64,000 nt of DNA. Origin: Collybia mongolica (lineage: Eukaryota; Basidiomycota; Agaricomycetes; Agaricales; Clitocybaceae). Under the pieces are notes generated by a model. The model saw only the letters and a program-made list of their open reading frames with translations, did not search any database and was not told the DNA's origin. Every line of letters begins with the position of its first letter. The first letter of the stretch is position 1. Location of the stretch: assembly GCA_013420905.1 (NCBI GenBank), contig JAAXNY010000001.1:7688001-7752000 (forward strand). The letters are read 5' to 3'. Positions 48,861 to 60,414 of this stretch are shown in pieces. The position numbers and the translations under genes were made by a program.

Positions 48861-51063
48861 CTATACTGATGGGGGATTGAATGTTCGTTCCTCCAGGACG
48901 CCCTGAACGATCTGTTCCTGCTGTGCAAGCCACAGCCCAAATGCCGGTGTCTTCAACCACTGCTCATAAAACGCTGCACGTTTACTTGTCGATTTGAACG
49001 GAAGCGTACTGCCATGCGTTTTCAGAGAGGAAATAAAGTTCACCGAGTTGAACGGCTTGAGACGAAGAGTACTTCTCGAGGCACGCGCAGCTGCGACCTC
49101 GGCAGGTGAGGGTATAAGTGTATTGAGGTATCGGGCCAAAGGCGTAATGAGAGCTGTCGTGCGTGTACAAAAGTGGCGACGAAGGATAAGAGATGCTTCA
49201 AGCTCTACGGGATTCCACAGTTAGCTGTGGCCATGGTACCAGGAGTGATATACGCACTCGCACGATCGTCACCGTGACAGGCAATTTCGAGTTTCTTCAG
49301 GAGAGCGCGGTCCTTGGAAATGTACCGTCGGTGTGTTTTCGTTTTCCATCCAGGAACAGGTCCAGCAGAAGGAGGATTGGATGTTGCCCTGATCGCTGAG
49401 TTCACCCTGAAGTCAAGGTTCAAATGAGTATCATGGAAGAGAAGGCGCGTCTTCCGCACGTTGCACGTCGGCCAAGACTAAGAACGTGGGGCCAGTGCCC
49501 ACACGATTTCTCAAAGAAGGGATTTGTAACACCAAGGAGTACACCCGGTTTAGGTGGCAGTTTGTTTACCAACAACGAGTGGTCACCATCTTGCATGGTA
49601 AAGTACGGTCGAATGTCACCTGCCAAAGGTATCTTCGAGGGTATCAGCATTATTCGTGCATATAAGGCTATTGACATACAGGTCGTAGAAGGTCCCGAAG
49701 CCACCAAATTGCCTGACTGGTTTGTGCCGGAGAAGCACCGAAAACTAGAATAGGTTCGCACAAGACTAAGCATTCCCAAATTGACCATAGATTCGACAAT
49801 GATGATTCAAATAGCATCAAGGGTGGGGGGGAAAGGGGTGGAGCAGTCGCCAGGATCTGAGTTCAGTTTCGTTAACATGAGACGGTAAATAGTGTGGATG
49901 CACTGACATGCTGCCTTGGGTCATACTTTTCTTGGAAAGAAGATGTATCGGTTAACTGCTGTTCGTCTATTGTATGTGGGAGCTCTAGTTGGAGCACGGA
50001 ACCGAGAAATCCCAGCTCGAACGTCTCTCCCGGAATCGGGTCGCGCCTTTACTTCACGCAGTATTTAACAGGATTGATATGGTGGTAGAAATGTAGATTA
50101 TCATACCATGTTGAAATGTTGTGACAGGCCGCCTCGAGCATGGGAACTCCGTAAAGTTGAAATAATGGGCCGAATATAGAGAGCAGCGATGAGAATAAAG
50201 CGGGGTACTGGTGCTGCGTTAGTATGACAACAGATCGCTGCACCAAATACGTTCAACAATAGGGACCAGCATTAGACCACCCGCTGACCTGTTTGTAACC
50301 ACGTTTTGAGGTAGGATCTCTTTCTTGCGTAAAATGAGAGTAGCCATAGATAAAACCATCCCTCGTGGATGGTCTCTTCTCGGTATTGACTGACTTCAGC
50401 TGTTCACGGATCCGAAACGAGTGACTGAGAGATCCCTGGTCGAACTGAAGTGAATCCGGGAACGAAGAGAAAGCACTGCCCGTCCCGACATCAGTGCCAA
50501 CAAATCATCAAGTATATATATACCACTAACATGTTTTCTGCTTCTGCTGGAAACAATATTGATGGGGGAAATATACCATTAATGACCGGGCCCTCGTCCA
50601 AATCAAAGTCGACTGAAAGCCAGTTCAGACATGCTGGCTGTGGCTCAGAAGCTCACATGCACACACCGATTGCTACCCCGATGATCCACCGCCGCATCTT
50701 CTGTAAAACTTCAGGGGTCGTCTCCAACCCATCCAACTCTGATGTGCGTGATTTGGGCTTGATTTCTGATTGATGTATACGAGGAAGCGTCCGTGACCTA
50801 GTCAATGGTGTTGGCCGGGCGAACTTGCTCAGCGTCGGAGACGAGGAGGTCGAGCTCTGCTGCCCAAGGCTCTTTTTCCGAGGGAGGCTCGCATTTATGT
50901 GAGGTAGGTTTAAACCTGATGTAAAGGAAGGTCGAGTGGGAGTTGGTGTGACGAGACTACCATTTGAGGATGCTGTGGAGCTCCCTGGCGTCGAAAAGTA
51001 TGGGCTGAGGTTTGCAATGTCTTCCTCAAAAGGTTCATTGAGCGTCAGATTAGCTCTACGCAT
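48861..51063 (-). CDS. DENN-domain protein, DENND6/FAM116-like, 590 aa, 9 exons
   Basis: Exons: 51063-50667, 50612-50531, 50475-50289, 50237-50107, 50046-49908, 49856-49680, 49632-49460, 49406-49264, 49204-48861 (1773 nt). After a disordered Ser/Pro-rich N-terminus of about 120 residues, the DENN module begins at KMRRWIIGVAIVDFDLDEGP. It continues with AFSSFPDSLQFDQGS and DGFIYGYSHFTQERD. The central part has SLSNLWSIWECLVLCEPILV, then AGDIRPYFTMQDGD and LGVTNPFFEKSCGHWPHVLS. These blocks match DENND6 (FAM116), a Rab guanine nucleotide exchange factor family in membrane traffic (family knowledge). The C-terminus has TSKRAAFYEQWLKTPAFGLW. Complete, with no missing blocks. Confidence 0.9.
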
Positions 51064-52136
51064 ACTAGAATGTTCCTCAACAAGAGAGATTCACCGAAAA
51101 ATGAGATGAAGTTTATGAAAGCTTCCCAGAATAGGAGCTGTCTGGGGCAAGCGCCGGAACCGGACTTTCAACAAGTTCGCTCAAGCCGTTACCACATGTG
51201 TGCATGTAACCACCTCATGTATCAGTCTTACTTGTCATTCAACGTCATGAAACTGGGGGTCAAGACTGCCGGGTTTTGTGTGGGAGCTTGGCAATCGAAA
51301 ATGTCAATATGGCCAGAAGACCCTACAACAATGGTCACACAACGGAGAATCACAGACATCCTGATGACTATATTGCCCAAATTTGTCAAAGGTGGAAGGG
51401 CAAGACCATCACAGAGGGCATCTATCGATCAAGTCCTATGAAAGGGACGCCCAGGGTTCTCCTGCGAAAGGTCCAGACCTTCTGTATATCTGAGCTATGG
51501 ATACTGAAGCTGTGGCCCACACCAAATGCTCAGGTAGTTATTCTCAACTAGCAGCCCCTCCAGTCCCGAGTTAAGCCAAAACGGATACCTAAGCTCGTCG
51601 AAGCCTGTCGGCACGAGTTCAGTCTGGGTGGTGGTTCTCCTGACCCTGGCCCCATAACTCGGCCCGTCTTACGTCTACCCCACACAATCCAACCTATGAA
51701 CGCATTGCAAGGCGTTGGCCCCCATTGTACTGAACAACGTGGCCCCTTGCTGTGTGTTTCATTGATCCTCAGCCAACCACTACACGTGATCGCGACGCGA
51801 TGCCACCATGGCCAGGAGGAAGTATATTGTTCAACACCGGGTACCATACGGCCATGGAAGAGGTTACTGGTTCATCTGTTCCCCATACTTATATAAAAGC
51901 GCTCCCCACACAAATTCCTGATCGAACAGCCCAGCAGCAATCTCATCACATCCTATTAATAGTATTCCAAGTGCGGAACCGGGCAGGCTGTTCCCTCGAC
52001 TCCTCGAGTTTGCGTGGTGGCAGTCATCCGTAGCCCCCGTTCTGTCAAATACCTTCGTCATATCGAGACTGTTCTCTTCTCCGGCCACTTGCCAAGACAC
52101 TTCAAATCCCGCGCCCGCTCCCTGGTCATCGTCGCC
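51064..52136. promoter_or_regulatory. Divergent region, DENND6-like gene / hypothetical gene
   Basis: A 1.07 kb interval between two divergent starts that must hold both promoters. Open frames at 51070-51441 (+), 51276-51551 (+) and 51548-51847 (-) overlap in conflicting frames and have no recognisable product. TATATAAAAGC-like sequence near 51890-51900 (+) could be a TATA box for a transcript starting well upstream of 52137. Confidence 0.4.
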
Positions 52137-53036
52137 ATGAAATCTGCCGTTGGGAAAGAAAATCCTAGTCGAACCCCATTCCTGGACAGACAGGTACCAC
52201 CGGAGAAGTTGGAATTGGTATGGGACAACTGGCGAAGCCAGCCCGAGGTACGCTTTCCACCTGTCGTTATCTGTATCTATATTTACGCTGACAAACGCAC
52301 CTCCGTTTTCAAGAATGGCAGTATCTCACCCAATGACACGCGCTCAGCCAATACAGCAACTCTTGCCTCATCCTCTTACGAAAATGTTTCACCCACAACG
52401 CTGTCGTCAACAAAATCGGCCAAGCGATGGGCATTATTTGGATCCAAGTGCATTTCTTCCTCCCCAAACCCGTGTGGATTTTTACTTAATATTTGGTATA
52501 GAAAGATCATGCCAGATACTCCCACAATCACAGTTACCCCACCTCAAAGCGAAAGCTCCAGTCAACGCGAATTAACAAGGCAAAAGTCAAGGTTCCTCAA
52601 GAAACCGAGAAGTATGTGTAGAACTAGATCTTCGGCGGACCTCAAGTGCCACACTCCTGGGCAAAGTGACTTCGGCACAGCCAAATGTGCTCCTCACATT
52701 CCCAAAGTACCTGCAAACCCGATCGAATACTCATACGTTCCTCCCTCTCCGTCTTTGTCCAGCAGAGATGATGTTGATACGCAATACTCGGGGGCCGCTC
52801 TCTATTTCACTGTTGATCCAGCTTGGGATGAATCCAAGGGTGATGCATATCTCTACTTCCTGCCCTCCCCAGGGGTTGTGATTGCCCGCGACGAAGGACT
52901 TCGCCACAACACACTGAAACCTACCAAGACACCACACAGTATGGGGACTGCAATGATGCACAATACCAGACCTCCGAAGAACATTAAATCCGTGGTGGGG
53001 TCTGATAATCAGACGTCGTTCTTGTTCATTGAGTAA
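52137..53036 (+). CDS. Basidiomycete hypothetical protein, 259 aa, 3 exons
   Basis: Exons 52137-52247, 52314-52447 and 52502-53036 (780 nt). ATG 52137 gives MKSAVGKENPSRTPFLDRQ. Both introns (66 and 54 nt) are multiples of three and lack in-frame stops, so an unspliced reading is also open. The spliced form (QPE joined to NGSISPND, and LFGSK joined to KIMPDTP) is favoured by canonical borders and composition. The protein is Ser/Pro-rich with PEKLELVWDNWRSQPE near the start, a central basic region (RQKSRFLKKPRS) and a C-terminal DPAWDESKGDAYLYFLPSP. No domain was recognised. Confidence 0.65.
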   Translation: MKSAVGKENPSRTPFLDRQVPPEKLELVWDNWRSQPEVRFPPVVICIYIYADKRTSVFKNGSISPNDTRSANTATLASSSYENVSPTTLSSTKSAKRWALFGSKCISSSPNPCGFLLNIWYRKIMPDTPTITVTPPQSESSSQRELTRQKSRFLKKPRSMCRTRSSADLKCHTPGQSDFGTAKCAPHIPKVPANPIEYSYVPPSPSLSSRDDVDTQYSGAALYFTVDPAWDESKGDAYLYFLPSPGVVIARDEGLRHNTLKPTKTPHSMGTAMMHNTRPPKNIKSVVGSDNQTSFLFIE

Positions 53037-53589
53037 TGTAGAATAGAATAGATTGTATTAATAATTATATTCACATATTGTGCTCAGCTTTTCATATCTG
53101 TGGACCTTTTGCTGATAACGGCATCCATTCTTGTCGTTCATTCCTGTCTTTTTGTGTTGCTGTGGCACTGTCAAAGCAGTTTAGGACATGTGGTCCATTT
53201 CAGGTCTCGTGACATTGTCACGTTCGGAGTTTCACTGCCATCGGCCAAAGGTAATCATCGCTTTTTACAATAACCAGCTGAAGCATTGACAGAAAGCCCC
53301 ATAAGAGCTTGCAGAACTACGGAAAACAATGGCCTGAGTTTCATAGCGACTTTCTTCTACGTCTTTGGCCAAACAGCCCCATTTTCCGTCTTCGGAAGTT
53401 TTTAGGCGATCGGAATTGCCTCATGTTGACTCAGAACCGAGGGTGAAAAGCGCTGCCGACAGGATTCGAGTGAGGTACAAAAAAGAGTAGAACTCTTCCA
53501 AAACTGGTGCTCTCTCTTTTGTCTTCTATTGCTGTGGTCTCTTTATTTAATGTGCTGTGCTTCCGAACTTTAGGTTTCCCGGAATCACT
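53037..53589. other. Intergenic region between two plus-strand hypothetical genes
   Basis: This 553 bp gap includes the upstream region of the next gene. A pyrimidine-rich stretch with CTCTCTTTTGTCTTC near 53510-53525 may mark its transcription start. No gene was seen. Confidence 0.4.
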
Positions 53590-54942
53590 ATGAACAACCC
53601 ATGCCCGTTTGGTGGTGCGTATTATAAACGTTTCCTGTGCCCAACTGTGCACGCTAAAGAAGTGTGGTGTTCGCTAATTAACATCCGCAGGCCTGCAAGT
53701 ACTTATTCCCAGAAATTCCGCAAGCTCCACTCGGACTTCTTGGCCACCCAAGTACACGGAACACCTACCTCTCCTCGATCCCATGGTTGTCGATCTTACT
53801 GAGCGGGAAAACATCGTGAGTGGGTCCACCTTGGACATAGGATGAGACAGAACATTAATCAAATTTCAGCGCGTCGGATCCTCAAATGATATCTACCCTA
53901 GTAGAGGTCCGCTTACTTTGCGCGGTCCAGGAGTCAGAGGATCCCAGCCTATTCCTAACCGCACCTCGCGTTCCCGAATTCCCATCGTACGCACCCCCCC
54001 TCCTGGCCTATGGCAAATTACGGACCCAGGGCCAGCAACGCCGAATGCAACCTCCACTCTTACATCCAATGGCGTCCTCCAACTCTCACCTCCTGCATCT
54101 TCTGCTGTGACAGAGTTGCCGCGCGCCTCCAGACGGCACAATCCCCAGCGTCAAATTTCAAGTAGTGCGCAAGCACCCATCGGTTCTGAGCGGCTGCAGC
54201 GATCGTCGATGCCTGACGACGTATTGGCCGTCGCAACGAGGATATCGCCCGGAAAATCAATATTGGCATCAAACTCCGATGAGCATGCTACGGCATCCAA
54301 CTCTCCAACATTCCTGTCAGTGCTGTTGAAGAACACACAGAGGCATCCTCATGCGCCCCCGATGGTATCACTGTTTAATCCTCTAAGGGAGAAGGTACCG
54401 GCCCAATCTTGGCTCTCCAACCTTATACCAGTCCCCAGCCAACGGTTCAGGAACCCCCTATTCCCTCCTGTGCGCCAGGAACGGTCAAGAAGGTAAGCTT
54501 GTCTGCAACAAACCTCCGATTCTGTGCACTTGTTTGTTGAACCAGATGCCCATCCAGGCGATGCAACATGAAGCATGGATTATGCGGAGAGACCAAGACC
54601 GTTTTCATCAACAAGAAACGGCCCAACTGCCCTACGTGCAAAACGGATTCATTCTCGAAGAGGCTTATGCTCTTCAAGTACCCACTTGAACTGCTCGATC
54701 ACCTTAAGCATATCGAACGCATGAATCTCTTGATCTCCCCGGTCCGTGATGAATACGCTATGGATGTTGAGGTTCACTTGCCCGATTCACATGAATCAGA
54801 TGAGGACATTCTTGACGGTCCCTTCCTCCGTGACCTGGACGACTTTGATGAAGGAGTGGATGACTTCTTCGATAAAGATGGAGATCCTATCCTTGTTGAT
54901 GACGACGACGACACTGATATGAAGGGACTTGCACTCTTTTAA
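53590..54942 (+). CDS. Hypothetical protein with acidic C-terminus, 389 aa, 4 exons
   Basis: Exons 53590-53614, 53691-53815, 53870-54492 and 54546-54942 (1170 nt), phases consistent. The start MNNPCPFGGLQVLIPRN is short but clean. The middle is Pro/Ser/Arg-rich and disordered. The last exon begins with a Cys-rich stretch (CNMKHGLCGE, then KKRPNCPTCKTDSF). It then becomes helical (PLELLDHLKHIERMNLLISP) and ends in a strongly acidic tail (VDDDDDTDMKGLALF). CPTC resembles the last zinc-binding pair of a RING finger, but the rest of a RING pattern is not evident. In the first part of exon 4 another frame also reads like protein, so this portion is less certain. It converges on urease with a 146 bp gap. 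Confidence 0.6.
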
Positions 54943-55088
54943 CACTACACTCCTTTGAGTTCTATTCACATTCATAGATGTAGATACATTTTGCAACGTA
55001 TGCACATATACCTGGCCTGGCCAGGATGGATAAATAATGTCACATACATGATACTCTAAACGCCAAAAAGATCGGTGCAGATTCCTTG

Positions 55089-58000
55089 TTAAAACAAATT
55101 GTACACTCTCCCAAGAGGAAGCTTTTCGGCAGGCTCTATGTCTTGCAGAACCCCGTCGGCGCGGACCTCATAACTCTCAGGATCGACAGTCATCACTGGG
55201 GTCGCAGAATTCCATTTCATGTCCTTTTTGGTCACGTTGCGGCAGCCGCGCACAGCTTCGAACCGTTTAGAAAGGCCGTATGAAGCGATCGTCCCCGAGG
55301 TTATCGAGATCTGTGACACAAAGGAAATAGAATTAAGCGCTGCGGAAGCCGCCTTTGCTCCCCACATGGGCCTCGCATAAAATGGCTGAACAGTTGAAAT
55401 TGACCCATTTGGATCACCCATCTGTGAAGGAACATAGTTAGCGAGGGCTACCGGGCATGATGAGATATAACTGTGAACCTGGGCATATGCGATAACGCCA
55501 GACTTCAGGACCATTTCGGGCTTTGCGCCAAAGTTTTCAGGCTTCCAGAGAACAAGGTCAGCGATAGTTCCGACAGCGACGTGACCAACAAGATGGCTAA
55601 TTCCGTGAGTGATTGCTCTGGAAATTTTCGTTAGAATAGTCGTCTTTTCAAAGTCGAAAAGGGCATTGCGTACGGATTGATGGTATATTTCGATATGTAT
55701 CGTTTAACGCGAGCATTGTCTTTGCCAGGTTCGTCGCCCAGTGAAGACAGAGGACCACGGAACTCTCGCATTTTACTCGCAGTCCTCCAAGTACGGCTTA
55801 CGACCTCTGCAACACGCCCCATGGCTTGCGAATCAGAGCTAATCATTGATATCGCGCCTTGGTCGTGCAAGACATCCTCAGCAGCCACGGTCTCTGCCCG
55901 AATTCTGGATTCAGCGAAGGCCAGATCTTCTGGTATACTCTTGTCCAGGTGGTGACACACCATCAACATCTAAAGAAACACGATATAAGAAGTAACACGA
56001 TGCAGTAATCAAACGACATACATCAAGATGCTCATCCAATGTATTACGAGTATATGGCCGGGTTGGGTTCGTGGACGATGGAAGAACATTATTTTGACCG
56101 CATACCACAATGATGTCAGGTGCATGTCCACCCCCTATTAATTTAGGAGTGAGTGAAATTGATTGGAATACCATCACAAAGGGAGAACCAAATTACCTGC
56201 GCCCTCACTGTGATAAGTATGGATTGTACGACCTCCAAACGCTTCGAGAGTGCCTAAGTCGAGTTTAGCTTTCTTGATACCTTATAATGCCATTCAACGC
56301 ACTTTCAACAAAACCACTTTCGTTCAATGTATCTGTATGAATGGCGACCTAAAGGGGCGGAGAAGTAAGACACATAAGGAGCACTTTATACATAGCACTT
56401 TACCTGAACATCGTAAAGGTCAGCGACGTCCAAACAATTGGTAATGGCCGCCGGTGTAGATCCCCAGTCTTCGTGCAGTTTTAATCCAGCAGCACCAGCC
56501 CTGATGATATCTTCCAAAGCGATTGGACCCGAGTCATTCCCTTTACCGGTAAATGCAACGTTCATAGGTAATCCATCCGTCGCTGCCAACATGTGTCTCA
56601 TGTAGAAGGGGCTTGGAGTACACGTGGTGGCCGTGGTTCCAGCACTAGGCCCTGTGCCGCCTCCGATCATCGTCGTAGTGCCGGAAGTCAGTGCCTCTTC
56701 GACCTGCTGTGGACAGATATAGTGGATATGAGAATCGATCGCCCCAGCTGTTACAATTAACTTCTCCCCAGCAATGGCTTCGGTGGATGATCCGATTATG
56801 AGTGATGGGTGAACGTTAGCCATAACATCTGGGTTTCCTGCCTTGCCTATGCCCACAATAACCCCGTCCTTCACACCTATATCCGCCTAGGAACGTGTGA
56901 GAACTTATATCAGGATGCAAACCCAGCTCATACCTTGTAAATTCCGGACCAGTCGATTATCAAAGCGTTGGTAATGACAAGGTCGAGTGATTCTGAAGCC
57001 GATCGATTGGCTGCTTGCCCCATTCCTTCCCTGATTGTTTTCCCTAGGGCGTGTTAGTAGACATCTAAGAAGCAAGAGGCATCTATCATACCGCCTCCGA
57101 ACTTGGCCTCGTCGCCGTACACTGTCTACAGTAAGATATCAACAATCTGAATGGAGTATGATACTTAAATTATGACGTGCCTCGTCATGTTCGACCTCAA
57201 CCCACAAGGCAGTATCACCAAGTCGCACCCTATCGCCTGTTGTTGGACCAAACATAGAGATATAAGAATGGCGATCCATGTTAGTGTCAACGTGGACTTC
57301 CAATGCCCCAGGTTCGGGGGTATGACCAAAGCCTCTTTGTATCAACTCTCGTACGATATGGTCTGTCCTGCTCACGTCAAACGCACCCGAAGATAGCCGG
57401 TTTCCCCCATGCACGATCCTTGCACCAGCGATCGAACACAGTGTAACAGTTTTAACGTCGCCTGGTTCGAATCGAACAGCCGTTCCTGCAGGTATGTCCA
57501 AACGCTTCCCATATGCCTTTCCCCGATCGAACGATAGAGCACGATTCGTTTCCGTGAAATGGTAATGAGATCCAACCTTGGGGCGCATGGTCAGAAGCGA
57601 CGGTAAGTCAAAGTATGGATAGGAACTCACTTGAATAGGCCGATCCCCGTTGTTAGTAACTCGAAGCCTTACTCGTTCTCTACCCTTATTAATCACGATT
57701 GGTTCCTTGCTGGCAATGACTGCCCCGGGGGCATTTTCTGGCGAGTACTCCACAGGATTTGACTGAGGGAATAAATCGTCGGAAGGTATAGGAAGGAAAG
57801 AACCATAGAGAGCAGCCTCGATATTCCCGGACTCAGTGCAGATGGGGTCATGGACCGTGACAAGGAAGACGCTGTTCCCTTTCAGGTCAATGGCCATTCC
57901 ATTCCGCAAAAAAATGACCTTTCGAAGCTTACCCGTCATGAAAAGTTCCTTCAATTTGAATGTCATGTAGAAGAGCCGGCACGCTGGGCAAGACGTGTCG

Positions 58001-58264
58001 GCGGCCAAGCATCGTTTTTCCGTGCTGCATTAGCTCTGCAACTGAGTGTTGACCATCTCGTATCCGTTCATGCAATTGACTGGCAATTAGGGCAACGACT
58101 TCCGTCCGATTGAGCTGTAGCCCTCGTGCGAGCCGTTTTTGAGCAAGGAATCCCGCCTATTCGTATTCCGAGATAGTGATTAGTAAATAATATGTTAGAA
58201 TTCCACTCAATCAACTTGCTTGGTGAAGCAGGAGTTTGTCTTGCTCTCTAGGATGTATATGCAT
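55089..58264 (-). CDS. URE1: Urease (EC 3.5.1.5), 838 aa, 13 exons
   Basis: Single-chain fungal urease fusing the gamma, beta and alpha modules; a nickel enzyme hydrolysing urea to ammonia and CO2 in the cytosol. Exons: 58264-58220, 58156-57933, 57871-57631, 57576-57181, 57125-57092, 57043-56934, 56886-56404, 56348-56303, 56253-56197, 56134-56022, 55969-55674, 55617-55479, 55421-55089 (2517 nt). The start [15 protein letters not shown] joins [12 protein letters not shown]. Ni-binding SHIHYI has His403 and His405. The carbamylated lysine is Lys486 in [20 protein letters not shown] and [15 protein letters not shown] follow. The active-site flap has Cys588-His589 in VCHHLD. All key residues are present and the length is normal. 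Introns 1 and 4 appear to be GC-AG. Nickel-insertion accessory genes (UreD/F/G) are not in the window. Confidence 0.97.
57126..57180 (-). other. Probable GC-AG intron 4 of urease
   Basis: After GAC GAG the strand reads GCACGT, and the acceptor is CTGTAG. The join VEVEHDE to [11 protein letters not shown] is the conserved urease sequence. A rival using GT (GTCATA) and a later CAG would give HDEALYGDE, replacing conserved Thr-Val by Ala-Leu, so GC-AG is preferred but not certain. Confidence 0.6.
58157..58219 (-). other. GC-AG intron 1 of urease
   Basis: Codon CAA is followed by GCAAGT, the commonest GC-type donor, and the intron ends AATAG at 58157. Removing it joins KLLLHQ to AGFLAQKR in phase 0, the conserved urease sequence. 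No GT in the vicinity gives that join. Confidence 0.8.
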
Positions 58265-58565
58265 GATGAAAGCTGGTGACTCGCCCCTTGTGAGAGAATA
58301 TTCGGGTTGGTTGCGCGTAATGAGAGAGATAGGGGAAGTAACGGAGATTAGATTAGATAAGAAAACATAATAAAACTTCCAATCTGGGTTCACATTCTAT
58401 TTTTGACTGTTGGGTAGTCGGAAGGAAGGAACACAAGACCCTAGATGGGGATGAAGTATAAATCGTTATCTGTTGAATGGTCCGATAACAAGTGAGTACG
58501 CGATAAAGACGCAGCGTATAGCTGACATTTACGGACAAATTAGCAATAAAAGCCTCATGCTCACG
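58265..58565. promoter_or_regulatory. Urease promoter region
   Basis: This 301 bp gap lies between the urease start and the 3' end of the F-box gene, and contains the urease upstream region. GATA-type cores occur in it, which would fit nitrogen regulation, but such four-base matches are expected by chance. Confidence 0.35.
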
Positions 58566-60414
58566 TCAACCGTTATCATTCGATAGGGTAGGGATGTGGC
58601 GAAGAAGTTCACGAGTAGAGGAGCGAGTAAAGCGGCGACCAAGTTGGTTAACACCAGTTTCGTGAATCCCCAGAGACCGTCGTAATGGCAACCTCGCGTC
58701 TGCGAATAACTCATATGTTCCGACCTGCCTGAAGCGACATTTACCATCCAGTTGGTCGTGGTGATCCCATTCCATCACGTCTCGAATAACGAAATGTAAG
58801 AGTTGAGAGTTGATGTTCGCTATCCTAAACGCGCTGACGGTCATATTCTCTTCCGTCAATTTTCGAGTTCGTGTGATCATAAACGTCCGAAGTGTTGGAG
58901 CGAGGCGAAGGGCCAGGGAGAAATCTTTCTGATATGGCAGTCAGTGGCCAGAAGCCGGAAACACGGCCAAAGTCAAGAATCACTCACAAGTACGATTGGT
59001 CCTGTAGACGATATCTCTAAATTCGAGATCCGAGGACATACGCCCAACAAACGTTCATACAATCCGAGACAGCTAGTTCTGTTGATAGAATCGAGGAAGT
59101 TTACAGAGACAGATAGAGAAGTGACATGAGGGGCGAAGCGAAGAATGTCCGCAAGACGTGCTGAAGGACTGAACCAATCGGTGATAATCAGGCGCCGAAG
59201 GGATGGCAGGTCAGGGGCCTGCCGTAACTGTTGTATTCTCCCAGTGAAAGAATGCAAGTGAGGGAGAGGAGGGATGTAAAACATCGATGTTCTTGAGTAG
59301 TACATCCCATTCAAAAATTGGATCCTTTCGAGGGTTGGATGAGCTTTATAGAAAAGAGTCATCTCGTCGTCGTCGCTGAGAAGCTCGTGAGAGGAGAGAC
59401 TGCCGATCGATATACTCTTCAGCCGGGGCCATCGTCCCGATAGTACCTTCCTGATGTCCCAAAGCTGAGCTGTTTGGCAGGTCCCTTCGAGCGTGAGGTC
59501 CTCAAGGTCAGGGCAATTCACGAGAAGCATTTCCCACAACCGTTCAGGAAGTTCTTGACCCTCGGTGAATACTGGAATGGGAATTGACAAAAGTAGTGAG
59601 ATAATGAATATATGAGTGATAATTATACCTCACGGGACCATCGCAAGGACTTTTGTGTTGTTAACGAGAAGCCAAGCAATCCTTGAAAACTGAACAACTT
59701 GAAATAAAGTATGTCAGATCCAAAAGCCAACAAAAGAACGGACTTACACCACTATCAGGATTTATTATATGCGATTTCGACCCTACTGTGGTCCCAATAA
59801 CTCTCAGGTGTTGGCAACTGATTAGCAGAGATGTTTCCTCGTTAACCTGCCACGCTGTGTTGTAAGAACATCCAGTATCTCACCATTTTCGAAGCGACAG
59901 CCAAAGCTCATCACTCGGCGCCTCTAGGCCCTCCCATTTGAATGTATTAAGGGCAGGAAGTTTTCCGGAAGAGGCCAATTTTTGGATAGAAGCTGCCAAC
60001 TCGGATTCCTTTAAGGGTTTCTCCGATCCAGGACCTGCCCAGGGTGAAGGTCGGTTTGGATGTAGTATCAAGGTTCGGATAGACTCTGATAGTCCTGGAC
60101 GATTGAAAAGGGCCTTGATCATCAACCGGCACTGTTGATTTGATTTCAACTCGACCGTTCTGTAAACCAACGGAAGTATGAGGGTGTGTAGATGCTGGGA
60201 CTTGGATGCAACTTCAGGGAGCATATTAAACATTGTGTTCTATTTCACTCACAACCAATGAAAGCGCGAGCAGCTCCGCCATGGATAGGTACTCGGCAAT
60301 GACTAGAATAACATCGTCCGGAATGTCCTTGTCGAGACAGAGAACATCCTTGCACGGGGATGGTGCTTCAAGAGCCACGGGGGCTGCCTCTTTAGATAAG
60401 TGAAGGATCCGCAT
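58566..60414 (-). CDS. F-box/LRR-type protein; one internal junction unresolved
   Basis: Start ATG 60414. The N-terminal F-box-like helix region reads DIPDDVILVIAEYLSMAELL then ALSLV. Downstream exons give FNMLPEVASKSQHLHTLILP, then KWCQHLRVIGTTVGSKSH, SGLLGFSLTTQKSLRWS, LFTEGQELPERLWEML and a leucine-rich region (CPDLEDLTLEGTC, PSLRRLIITDWF). The last exon begins KDFSLALRLAPTLRTF and ends at TGA 58566. This is the usual plan of the large mushroom F-box families, which recruit substrates to SCF ubiquitin ligases. The join between ALSLV (about 60245) and FNMLPE (about 60232) does not work with a normal intron. The sequence there is open only after a frame change, so the gene may be frameshifted or use an intron I cannot see. 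I give no exact length for this reason. Confidence 0.65.

Noticed and set aside
54653..54715. A 31-nt intron that would switch frames inside the last exon of the gene at 53590-54942
   Set aside because: Far shorter than the other introns here (about 45-70 nt), and unnecessary because one frame is open throughout.
57455..57480. GGTTCGAATCG, resembling a tRNA B-box
   Set aside because: It is coding sequence of urease (RFEPGD region) with no tRNA fold around it.
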